The notes beneath the pieces were generated by a model. The model saw only the letters and a program-made list of their open reading frames with translations. It was not told the DNA's origin and ran no database searches. A program made the position numbers and the translations under genes. DNA of 16,272 nt, taken from NCBI GenBank assembly GCA_035656335.1, contig DASRSS010000177.1:1-16272 (forward strand), written 5' to 3'. This stretch comes from DASRSS01 sp035656335. Lineage in GTDB: Bacteria; Actinomycetota; Actinomycetes; Mycobacteriales; Jatrophihabitantaceae. Shown here piece by piece: positions 1 through 6,034 of the stretch (the first letter of the stretch is position 1; every line of letters starts with the position of its first letter).

Positions 1-132
1 GGCTACCCGCACCCGCATCCGGTCGCGGTCGACGACCAGCGCCGCGAATGCGGCCAGGACGAACAGTTCGAGGAAGATGTCGAGGATGGCCGTCCTGGAG
101 AGGACGAGGGTGAGACCGTCCATCGCGAGCAG
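1..132 (-). repeat. Diverged inverted copy of an internal pmt segment
   Basis: On the minus strand these 44 codons match codons at 896-1027 of the intact plus-strand pmt: 33 of 44 residues are identical, and nucleotide identity is roughly three quarters with many differences at third positions. It is therefore a paralogue, or a copy from a related strain or species, and not a recent duplication of this pmt. It begins exactly where the RsmI reading ends and runs off the window. Confidence 0.7.
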
Positions 133-405
133 CATGCCGGCGTCGGTCACCACCAGCACGTCCTCGCCGGCGCGCCGCGCTTCCAGCAGTTGCGGCACCC
201 GCGCGGACTCGTTGCCCTCGAAGAACGACACGACACGTCCGCCCGGCGTCACGTCCAGGTCGCGGCACAGCCGCTGCAGCCGCCGGGTGTCCTCGGCCGC
301 GATCACCGGCGCGTCCGCCAGCGCCGCGCGCAGCCGCGCCGACGCGTCCTCCGCGCGCCCCAGCGGAGCCCCCGCGAGAACCACGCGTCCGGCTGTCGGC
401 GACAT
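1..405 (-). pseudogene. rsmI: Broken rsmI (16S rRNA C1402 2'-O-methyltransferase) fused in frame to a pmt fragment
   Basis: Reading from the ATG at 405, the first 91 or so codons are the N-terminal part of RsmI, the SAM-dependent enzyme that 2'-O-methylates C1402 of 16S rRNA. Visible family marks are the start VVLAGAPLGRAED, the AAEDTRRL motif (about residues 36-43), FFEGNESARV and VLVVTDAGM (83-91). In RsmI the last motif normally continues PxxSDPGY. Here, from about position 132 down to the window edge, the frame continues instead as LLAMDGLTLVLSRTAILDI and onward, which is a protein O-mannosyltransferase segment, 33 of 44 residues identical to the intact Pmt in this window. The remaining two thirds of RsmI are absent. 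The rsmI-pmt divergent pairing is the usual actinobacterial arrangement, so the right end is in normal context and only the left part is aberrant. Whether the break is biological or an assembly error cannot be told from this sequence. Confidence 0.75.
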
Positions 406-412
406 GGACGCG

Positions 413-418
413 ACCCTA
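413..418 (-). promoter_or_regulatory. -10 box for rsmI, leaderless
   Basis: TAGGGT on the minus strand, followed by 7 bases and then the ATG at 405. It fits the actinobacterial TANNNT -10 pattern with transcription starting at the A of the start codon. There is no Shine-Dalgarno sequence before the ATG. The divergent spacer is only 49 bases. Confidence 0.55.
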
Positions 419-441
419 ACGCGACGACCACTTCGCGCGGA

Positions 442-447
442 TAAGCT
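442..447 (+). promoter_or_regulatory. -10 box for pmt, leaderless
   Basis: TAAGCT, followed by 7 bases and then the GTG at 455. It mirrors the minus-strand box at 418-413, so both divergent genes appear to be transcribed from the first base of their start codons. No ribosome binding site precedes the GTG. Confidence 0.55.
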
Positions 448-454
448 CACCCGC

Positions 455-2035
455 GTGACGGCGACGTTGGAGGCGCGGCCCGAGCGTCCGGGCGACGCGC
501 CGGCCGTCCGCCCGGTTCCGGCCGCGCTCGTGCCGTGGCGCGACCCGCACCCGCTGCTGGGCTGGCTGCTCACGCTCGCCGTCGCCGCGGTCGCGGCGAT
601 CACCCGGTTCTGGGCGCTGGGCTTCCCGTCGTCCAAGATCTTCGACGAGGTCTACTACGCCACCGAGGCGCAGGAGGTCTGGCGGTACGGGTACGAGGAC
701 AACCGCGGCTACATGTTCATCGTGCACCCGCCGCTGGGCAAGTGGCTGATCGGGCTGACGTCCTCGATCTGGGGCAACAACTCGCTCGGCTGGCGGGTGG
801 CCCCCGCGATCGCCGGCGTGGTCGGCGTCATCCTGATCACCCGCATCGCGCGGCGGATGATGCGCTCGGACCTGTTCGGCGTGATCGCGGGCCTGCTGCT
901 CACCATGGACGGGCTGTCCCTCGTGCTCGCGCGCACCGCGCTGCTCGACATCTTCCTGGAGACGTTCGTCCTGGCCGCGTTCGGCGCGCTGGTGCTGGAC
1001 CGCGATCAGATGCGGGCCCGCCTCGGCCGGCTGGTCGCCGCCGGTGCGGACCTGTCGGACGGAGCGCCGTCGCTCGGGCCGCGTCCGTGGCGGGTGGCGG
1101 CCGGCGTGCTGTTCGGCCTGGCGTGCGCGATCAAGTGGACGGCGCTGTCGTTCTTCGTGCTGTTCGTGATCCTGAGCCTCGTGTGGGACCGCGGCGCGTA
1201 CAAGACCGCCGGCGTGCGCCGTCCGGCCCGCACGATGTGGTGGCGCTCGGGCGTGCCGGCGCTCGGCTCACTGATCGCGGCCCCGATCGGTACCTATCTC
1301 TTTACGTACCTCGGCTGGTTCACCGGCGAGAACAGCTGGGGACGGCACTGGGCCGACAATCACGGCCCGTCCACGCATCTGGACCTGCTCGGCGTGCACA
1401 TCCCGTTCAGCTGGGCGTGGGTGCCGGCGCCGATCCGTTCCCTGGGCGCGTACACGCTGGACGCCTACCGGTTCCACGAGGGACTCGACAGCGGGCACAC
1501 CTATCAGTCCAGCCCGTGGAGCTGGCTGGTGCTGGGCCGTCCGGTCGACTTCTACTACGACGGCTCGAGCACATCGTGCGGCTCGAGCTCGTGCTCGCGG
1601 GAGATCCTGCTGATCGGCACACCGCTGATGTGGTGGGCGCTGCTGCCAATGCTGCTCTGGCTCGCCTGGCACTGGTGCACGACCCGCGACTGGCGGGCCG
1701 GCGCGGTGTGGGTCGCGTTCCTGGCCGGCTGGGTCGTCTGGTTCCAGGACCTCAAGCGCACGATGTTCCTGTTCTACATGGCGCCGCTGATGCCGTTCCT
1801 GATCCTCGGCCTGACGCTCGGATTGGGCACGATGCTCGGCCCAGGCCTGCGCCGCACCGGTGACCCGGCGCGGGACGGATCGAGCCTGCGCAGACGCCGC
1901 TGGGGCGTGATCGGCGTGTCCACGTACCTCGGCCTAGTGGTCGCCGACTTCGTCTGGATGTGGCCGATCTACACCGGCGGCCTGCTCACCTACGCGCAAT
2001 GGCACGCGCATATGTGGCTTCCCTCCTGGGTATGA
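455..2035 (+). CDS. pmt: Protein O-mannosyltransferase (polyprenyl-phosphate-mannose--protein mannosyltransferase, GT39)
   Basis: A 526-residue integral membrane enzyme that transfers mannose from polyprenyl-phosphate mannose to Ser/Thr of proteins being exported by Sec. After a short cytosolic N-terminus there is a first membrane segment (about 35-53), then the extracytoplasmic loop with the acidic pair D64-E65 in KIFDEVYYATEA, equivalent to the catalytic DE of PMT enzymes, and HPPLGKW (91-97). Several hydrophobic segments follow. The conserved late loop with two close cysteines (SCGSSSC) precedes REILLIGTPLMWW, and the C-terminus is hydrophobic and ends YAQWHAHMWLPSWV, as in mycobacterial Pmt. 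The GTG at 455 is chosen because it lies 7 bases behind a -10 box and starts the normal N-terminus; the frame stays open upstream only because that stretch is rsmI antisense. The doxX-like gene begins 42 bases after the stop and may be cotranscribed. Confidence 0.93.
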   Translation: MTATLEARPERPGDAPAVRPVPAALVPWRDPHPLLGWLLTLAVAAVAAITRFWALGFPSSKIFDEVYYATEAQEVWRYGYEDNRGYMFIVHPPLGKWLIGLTSSIWGNNSLGWRVAPAIAGVVGVILITRIARRMMRSDLFGVIAGLLLTMDGLSLVLARTALLDIFLETFVLAAFGALVLDRDQMRARLGRLVAAGADLSDGAPSLGPRPWRVAAGVLFGLACAIKWTALSFFVLFVILSLVWDRGAYKTAGVRRPARTMWWRSGVPALGSLIAAPIGTYLFTYLGWFTGENSWGRHWADNHGPSTHLDLLGVHIPFSWAWVPAPIRSLGAYTLDAYRFHEGLDSGHTYQSSPWSWLVLGRPVDFYYDGSSTSCGSSSCSREILLIGTPLMWWALLPMLLWLAWHWCTTRDWRAGAVWVAFLAGWVVWFQDLKRTMFLFYMAPLMPFLILGLTLGLGTMLGPGLRRTGDPARDGSSLRRRRWGVIGVSTYLGLVVADFVWMWPIYTGGLLTYAQWHAHMWLPSWV

Positions 2036-2077
2036 ACCCGGCGTAGCCGCACATCCAGGTAGGGCGGGAGAGAATTC

Positions 2078-2881
2078 ATGACCATGGCAGGCAAGCTTCG
2101 CCGTGCCCCGACGCGCATCGTGACCGGGGCGTTCATCCTCAACAGCGGGCTGCAGAAGCTCAAGGGTGACGACGACACCGCGAAGGCGGTGCACGGCATG
2201 GCCAGCGGGGCCTACCCGGCGTTCGGCACCCTGGAACCGAGGACGTTCCTGCGGCTGCTCGGTGCCGGCGAGACCGCGCTCGGTTCGGCGCTGCTGCTGC
2301 CGATCGTCCCGGCGCGGCTGGCCGGCGCGGGCCTGGTCGGCTTCTCCGGCGCGCTGCTGGGACTGTGGTGGCGCACGCCCGGCATGCACGAGGAGGGCAG
2401 CCTGCGCCCGACCGTGCAGGGCACGGCCATCGCGAAGGACAGCTGGATGCTGGGCATCGGCGCCGGCTTGCTGATGGACGACATCGTGTCCGGGGCCAGC
2501 GAGTCGCACGCGGTGCGCAAGGCCGAGCGCAAGGCGGCCCGGCGCGCCCGCAAGGCCGAGGCGAAGCTGCACGCCGAGGAGCTCAAGCACGAGCTGAAGG
2601 CCGCGTCCGCCGAACGCCGCAAGCAGCTCAAGGCCGAGGCGCGCCAGCGGGCCAAGGCGCTGCAGGCCGAGGCCAAGGCCCAGGCCAAGGCACAGGCGAA
2701 GTCCGCGCGCGCGGCCGCGCTGGACACGGCCGGATCGGTCCGCAAGGCGACACTCGAGACGGCCGGGTCGGCCCGCAAGGCTGCGCTGGACACCGTCGGA
2801 TCGACGCGGGACGCGGCTGCGCACGCCGCCAAGTCCGTCCGGTCGACGGCGGGAGCTGTCGCGGAGAAGGTCGGCGTCTGA
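2078..2881 (+). CDS. DoxX-like membrane protein with long Ala/Lys-rich tail
   Basis: 267 residues. The first 140 or so resemble the DoxX-like membrane family, with RIVTGAFILNSGLQKLKG near the start, RTFLRLLGAGETALGSALLLP (56-75), LAGAGLVGFSGALLGLWW (81-98) and DSWMLGIGAGLLMDD (121-135), giving about four membrane segments. From about 144 the protein turns into a highly charged Ala/Lys/Glu/Arg helix without hydrophobic stretches, probably cytosolic coiled coil or extended helix, and ends with five tandem 11-residue units (213-267). Such a tail is far longer than usual for DoxX. A purine-rich site GGGAGAG lies about 5 bases before the ATG, which is the chosen start; a second in-frame ATG is two codons later. 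The biochemical role of this family is not established; a link to thiol or redox stress is known only for some DoxX proteins. Confidence 0.75.
   Translation: MTMAGKLRRAPTRIVTGAFILNSGLQKLKGDDDTAKAVHGMASGAYPAFGTLEPRTFLRLLGAGETALGSALLLPIVPARLAGAGLVGFSGALLGLWWRTPGMHEEGSLRPTVQGTAIAKDSWMLGIGAGLLMDDIVSGASESHAVRKAERKAARRARKAEAKLHAEELKHELKAASAERRKQLKAEARQRAKALQAEAKAQAKAQAKSARAAALDTAGSVRKATLETAGSARKAALDTVGSTRDAAAHAAKSVRSTAGAVAEKVGV
2714..2878 (+). repeat. Five tandem 33-bp units encoding 11-residue helical repeats
   Basis: The units read AALDTAGSVRK, ATLETAGSARK, AALDTVGSTRD, AAAHAAKSVRS and TAGAVAEKVGV, and end exactly at the stop codon. The first three are clear copies and the last two more diverged. 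The 11-residue period (three helical turns) with small residues on one face and charged ones on the other resembles LEA group 3 and apolipoprotein-like amphipathic helices. Confidence 0.75.
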
Positions 2882-2889
2882 CCCGTTTG

Positions 2890-2904
2890 CCCGAACCTGT
2901 CGGG
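2890..2904 (+). terminator. Small hairpin after the doxX-like gene
   Basis: CCCGA, loop ACCTG, TCGGG: a 5-bp stem just after the doxX-like stop. It lacks a U-tract, is short, and overlaps the region where the recQ promoter should lie, so a terminator role is weakly supported. Confidence 0.25.
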
Positions 2905-2913
2905 GCCGGGTGC

Positions 2914-2919
2914 TAAACA
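2914..2919 (+). promoter_or_regulatory. -10 box for recQ, leaderless
   Basis: TAAACA followed by 7 bases and the ATG at 2927, the same spacing seen before pmt and rsmI. The last base departs from TANNNT. There is no Shine-Dalgarno sequence before the ATG, which supports leaderless translation. Confidence 0.4.
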
Positions 2920-2926
2920 CCTCGGC

Positions 2927-5044
2927 ATGACCCAGACGCGGGAAACCACCAGCTTGCGCGCGGCGGCCGAGCGGCACCTGAAGGCGCTCGCCGGCCCGTC
3001 GGCCGAGCTGCGCCCGGACCAGTGGCACGCGATCGAGGCGCTCGTCGCGGACCGGCGCCGGGCGCTGGTGGTGCAGCGCACCGGGTGGGGCAAGTCGGCG
3101 GTCTACTTCGTCGCGACCGCGCTGCTGCGCGAACAGGGCGCCGGCCCGACCGTGATCGTCTCGCCGCTGCTCGCCCTGATGCGCAACCAGATCGCGGCGG
3201 CCGAGCGCGCCGGCATTCACGCGGCGACGATCAACTCCACGAACGTGGAGGAATGGCAGCGCACCTACGACGCCGTCGCCCGCGGCGACATCGACGTGCT
3301 CCTGCTGTCGCCCGAGCGGCTCAACAACCCCGAGTTCCGCGACAACGTGATGCCGCGCCTGGCCGCCAGCTGCGGACTGCTCGTGGTGGACGAGGCGCAC
3401 TGCATCAGCGACTGGGGGCACGACTTCCGGCCGGACTTCCGCCGGCTCAGGACGCTGCTTCCCGAACTGCCGACGGGCATTCCGGTGCTGGCGACGACCG
3501 CGACCGCGAACACCCGCGTGGTCCAGGACGTCGCCGACGTGCTCGGGCTCGGGCCCGACGCGCCGGACGTGCTCGTGCTGCGCGGCAGCCTGGACCGCGA
3601 ATCGCTGCACCTGGGCGTGCTGCATCTGCCCGACACCGCGCACCGGCTGGCCTGGCTCGCCGACCATCTCGCGACGCTGCCGGGCTCCGGCATCGTCTAC
3701 ACGCTGACCGTCGCGGCGTCGCAGCAGGTGGCCGACTACCTGCGCGAGCGCGGGCTGCCCGTCGCCGCGTACTCCGGCCAGACCGAGCAGACCGAGCGGC
3801 TGGCCGCCGAGGACGACCTGATCCACAACCGGGTGAAGGCGCTGGTGGCCACGTCCGCGCTCGGCATGGGCTTCGACAAGCCTGACCTCGGGTTCGTCGT
3901 GCACTTCGGCGCGCCGTCCTCGCCGATCGCGTACTACCAGCAGGTCGGGCGCGCCGGCCGTGGCGTCGCCAGCGCCGAGGTGATCCTGCTGCCCGGCACC
4001 GAGGACGAGGCGATCTGGGACTACTTCGCCTCGGTCGGCTTCCCGTCCGAGCAGCAGGTGCGCACCGCGCTGGACGTGCTGGCCGTCGAGGCCCGTCCGA
4101 TGAGCACCGCCGCGCTCGAGACCCGGGTGGACCTGTCGCGGTCCCGGCTGGAGGCGATGCTCAAGGTGCTGGACGTCGACGGCGCGGTCAGCCGGGTGCG
4201 CGGGGGCTGGACGGCGACCGGGCGGCCGTGGCACTACGACGCGGAACGCTATGCGCGGGTCGCTCAGGTGCGGGCGGACGAGCAGCAGGCGATGCGCGAC
4301 TACCTCGCCACCGACCGCTGCCGGCTGCGGTTCCTGCGCGAACAGCTGGACGACGCCGAGGCCGCGGACTGCGGGCGCTGCGACAACTGCGGCGGCCTCG
4401 CCCTGGCCGCCGACGCGTCGGAGCACGCGGTGACGGCGGCGTCCGCGACGCTGGCCCGGCCCGGCGTCCGCGTCGAGCCGCGCCGGATGTGGCCGACGGC
4501 GATGCCGAGCCTCGGCGTGGACGCCCGCGGCAAGATCGACGGCGGCGAGCAACCCGAGCCCGGGCGGGCGCTCGCCCGGTTCACCGACCTGGGTTACGGC
4601 CAGCAGGTGCGCGCGCTGCTGCGCGACGACTCCCCCGACGGCGCCGTCCCGGACGAGCTGGTGCGCGCGTGCGTGCGCGCGCTGGCCGAGTGGGACTGGA
4701 CGCGCAGGCCGGAAGCGATCGTCACCGTCGGCTCGCGGCGGCGCCCCACGCTGCTCGCGGACCTGGCGGGGCGGCTCGGCGAGATCGGCCGGCTGCCGCT
4801 GCTCGGCACCGCCGAGCACGTCGGCCCGTCGGCGACCGGCCGGTCGAACAGCGCGCTGCGGCTGCGCGAGGTCTGGGGCAGTTACGTACTGCCCGAGCCG
4901 CTGGTGGCCGCGGTCGACGGCCGCGACGTCCTGCTCGTCGACGACTTCACCGACACCGGCTGGACGCTCACCGTGGTTGCCCGGATGCTCCGGCAGGCCG
5001 GTGCGAGCGGGGTGTTCCCGTTCGTCCTCGGCATCGCCTCGTGA
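2927..5044 (+). CDS. RecQ-family ATP-dependent DNA helicase with C-terminal phosphoribosyltransferase-like domain
   Basis: 705 residues. The helicase core starts with ELRPDQWHAIEAL (motif 0). It has Walker A in the form TGWGKS (52-57), DEAH at 155-158 followed by CISDWGHDFRPDFRRL, a hallmark of RecQ, then ATATANTRV (motif III region), TSALGMGFDKPDL (V) and QVGRAGRG (339-346, VI). Zinc-binding cysteines C465, C482, C485 and C488 follow. After about residue 500 comes a region absent from classical RecQ, ending in LLVDDFTDTGWTLTV (about 669-683), the phosphate-binding signature of type I phosphoribosyltransferases of the ComF kind. RecQ unwinds DNA 3' to 5' in recombination repair; what the added domain binds is unknown. 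Neither HRDC nor another usual RecQ C-terminal domain is evident. A PIN-gene remnant starts two bases after the stop. Confidence 0.92.
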   Translation: MTQTRETTSLRAAAERHLKALAGPSAELRPDQWHAIEALVADRRRALVVQRTGWGKSAVYFVATALLREQGAGPTVIVSPLLALMRNQIAAAERAGIHAATINSTNVEEWQRTYDAVARGDIDVLLLSPERLNNPEFRDNVMPRLAASCGLLVVDEAHCISDWGHDFRPDFRRLRTLLPELPTGIPVLATTATANTRVVQDVADVLGLGPDAPDVLVLRGSLDRESLHLGVLHLPDTAHRLAWLADHLATLPGSGIVYTLTVAASQQVADYLRERGLPVAAYSGQTEQTERLAAEDDLIHNRVKALVATSALGMGFDKPDLGFVVHFGAPSSPIAYYQQVGRAGRGVASAEVILLPGTEDEAIWDYFASVGFPSEQQVRTALDVLAVEARPMSTAALETRVDLSRSRLEAMLKVLDVDGAVSRVRGGWTATGRPWHYDAERYARVAQVRADEQQAMRDYLATDRCRLRFLREQLDDAEAADCGRCDNCGGLALAADASEHAVTAASATLARPGVRVEPRRMWPTAMPSLGVDARGKIDGGEQPEPGRALARFTDLGYGQQVRALLRDDSPDGAVPDELVRACVRALAEWDWTRRPEAIVTVGSRRRPTLLADLAGRLGEIGRLPLLGTAEHVGPSATGRSNSALRLREVWGSYVLPEPLVAAVDGRDVLLVDDFTDTGWTLTVVARMLRQAGASGVFPFVLGIAS

Positions 5045-5045
5045 T

Positions 5046-5171
5046 TGCTCGAGAGTCGCGACGGCCGTGTACGCCGGAGCGGACCGGTTCATCACGAACA
5101 ACCGCCGCGACTTCCGCAAAGAGATCGCCGAGGTCGACATCACCTATCCCGACGAGTTGCCCGCGGCCTGA
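5046..5171 (+). pseudogene. C-terminal remnant of a PIN-domain (VapC-like) gene
   Basis: Forty-one codons plus stop read CSRVATAVYAGADRFITNN, RRDFRKEIAEVD and ITYPDELPAA. This matches the end of PIN-domain ribonucleases: the helix SRVATAxxxGAD, the strand FITNN with RRDF, and a final strand ending YPDELP. The first two thirds of the domain, with the leading catalytic acids, are missing, and the frame upstream is antisense-like recQ sequence. The only internal start is a GTG at 5067, which would give a useless 34-residue peptide, so I call it a pseudogene. A frameshift fusion to recQ is not likely because RecQ itself ends normally. Confidence 0.6.
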
Positions 5172-5211
5172 GCGCGGGAAGCGTTGGGCCGCCGCAGCGG
5201 TTGTGGTTGGC

Positions 5212-5862
5212 ATGCTGGTTGAGATCTTTTCCGACGTCGTCTGCCCGTGGTGCTACCTCGGCAAGCGCCGCTTCGAGCGCGCCCTCGCCGACTTCGACGG
5301 TCGCGACGACGTGACCGTGGTGCACCGCTCGTTCCAGCTCGATCCGTCTGCGCCGGACGGAGCGGGCGAGCCTACGGTGCAGATGCTGTCGGACAAGTAC
5401 GGCATGAGCGTGGCCGAGGCCGAGCAGATGCAGCGGCAGATGGAGCAGCGTGCCGCCATGGACGGGCTGGAGTACCACCTGGACGGTCAGCTCAGCGGCA
5501 ACACGTTCCGGGCACACCGGCTGCTGCATCTCGCGCGCGAGCGCGGCCGCCAGGACGAGCTGCTCGAACGGCTCTACGCCGCCCACTTCACCGAGCGGCG
5601 ATCGGTGTTCGACGACGACTCCCTGGCCGGGCTGTGCGCGGAGGCCGGGCTGGAGCGTGCCGAGGCCGAGCGGGTGCTGGCCGGCGACGCCTATGCAGAC
5701 GACGTCGCGCAGGATCTCGCGGACGCCCGCGGTTTCGGCATCACCGGCGTCCCGTTCTTCGTGATCGACCGCCGCTTCGGCGTCTCCGGGGCGCAGCCGG
5801 TCGAGGTGCTCACCAGCGCGCTGCGCCAGGCCCAGCAGGCGGCCGAAGCGGCCACCGGCTGA
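5212..5862 (+). CDS. FrnE/DsbA-family oxidoreductase
   Basis: 216 residues, the normal length for the FrnE subgroup of DsbA-type thioredoxin-fold proteins. MLVEIFSDVVCPWCYLGKRR places the active-site CPWC at residues 11-14 next to the first strand. VVHRSFQLDP is the second strand region, NTFRAHRLLHLA is typical of FrnE, and GITGVPFFVIDRRFGVSGAQP carries the cis-Pro loop (VPFF). No signal peptide precedes it, so it is probably cytosolic and acts as a thiol-disulfide oxidoreductase or isomerase; the substrate is unknown. ATG 5212 is chosen because the protein begins right at the first strand; an in-frame GTG at 5203 is possible. I see no good ribosome binding site for either start. It stands alone, between the PIN remnant and the chemoreceptor promoter. 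Confidence 0.9.
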   Translation: MLVEIFSDVVCPWCYLGKRRFERALADFDGRDDVTVVHRSFQLDPSAPDGAGEPTVQMLSDKYGMSVAEAEQMQRQMEQRAAMDGLEYHLDGQLSGNTFRAHRLLHLARERGRQDELLERLYAAHFTERRSVFDDDSLAGLCAEAGLERAEAERVLAGDAYADDVAQDLADARGFGITGVPFFVIDRRFGVSGAQPVEVLTSALRQAQQAAEAATG

Positions 5863-5874
5863 TCCCGGTCCGGC
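5851..5874 (+). terminator. Possible terminator hairpin at the end of the dsbA-like gene
   Basis: GCC-ACCGG, loop CTGATC, CCGGT-cc-GGC, with a two-base bulge on the right arm. It straddles the stop codon at 5860-5862 and has no U-tract, as is common in high-GC Gram-positives. Weak by eye. Confidence 0.3.
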
Positions 5875-5879
5875 AGCGC

Positions 5880-5915
5880 GAATTCGATCTTGAAATGGCA
5901 TCAGAATTGATCTTG
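5880..5915. repeat. Direct repeat GAATT(C)GATCTTG upstream of the chemoreceptor
   Basis: GAATTCGATCTTG at 5880-5892 and GAATTGATCTTG at 5904-5915 differ by one base deletion and are offset by 24 bases. A third GAATTC lies at 5931-5936. The stretch 5880-5980 is clearly richer in A and T than its surroundings. It may hold binding sites for a regulator of the chemoreceptor gene; no known factor is recognisable. Confidence 0.4.
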
Positions 5916-5975
5916 TTCGCGTTATCGGCCGAATTCGGCGCGCGATAGCGAATGCATTCCGTCGGCACGTTTCCC

Positions 5976-6002
5976 TAAATTCCCCGGAAGGCGCGTCGAT
6001 AG
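5976..6002 (+). promoter_or_regulatory. Sigma-28 (FliA/WhiG-type) promoter of the chemoreceptor gene
   Basis: TAAA at 5976-5979, a 15-base spacer, and GTCGATAG at 5995-6002. The sigma-28 consensus is TAAA-N15-GCCGATAA, so the -35 part is perfect, the spacer exact, and 6 of 8 bases of the -10 part match. It lies 32 bases before the GTG at 6035, leaving room for a short leader with a ribosome binding site. Confidence 0.75.
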
Positions 6003-6022
6003 CTCCTGCGACCCTTGACCGT

Positions 6023-6027
6023 AGGAG
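6023..6027 (+). promoter_or_regulatory. Ribosome binding site of the chemoreceptor gene
   Basis: AGGAG, seven bases before the GTG at 6035. It fixes this GTG as the start and contrasts with the leaderless genes of the window. Confidence 0.75.
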
Positions 6028-6034
6028 TTACGCC

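Noticed and set aside
1934..5143. A 1069-codon open frame on the minus strand opposite the doxX-like and recQ genes
   Set aside because: It is rich in Arg, Gly, Ala and His with no domain pattern, lies opposite genes with clear families, and is the usual antisense shadow at 72% GC.
4228..5211. N-terminal extension of the DsbA-like protein into recQ
   Set aside because: The extension is an Arg/Ala-rich out-of-frame reading of recQ; the family begins at about 5212.
5922..5929. TTATCGGC as a second, minus-strand sigma-28 -10 element (GCCGATAA)
   Set aside because: The bases where TAAA should lie, 15 away, read CTAT on the minus strand, and no gene starts leftward from here.
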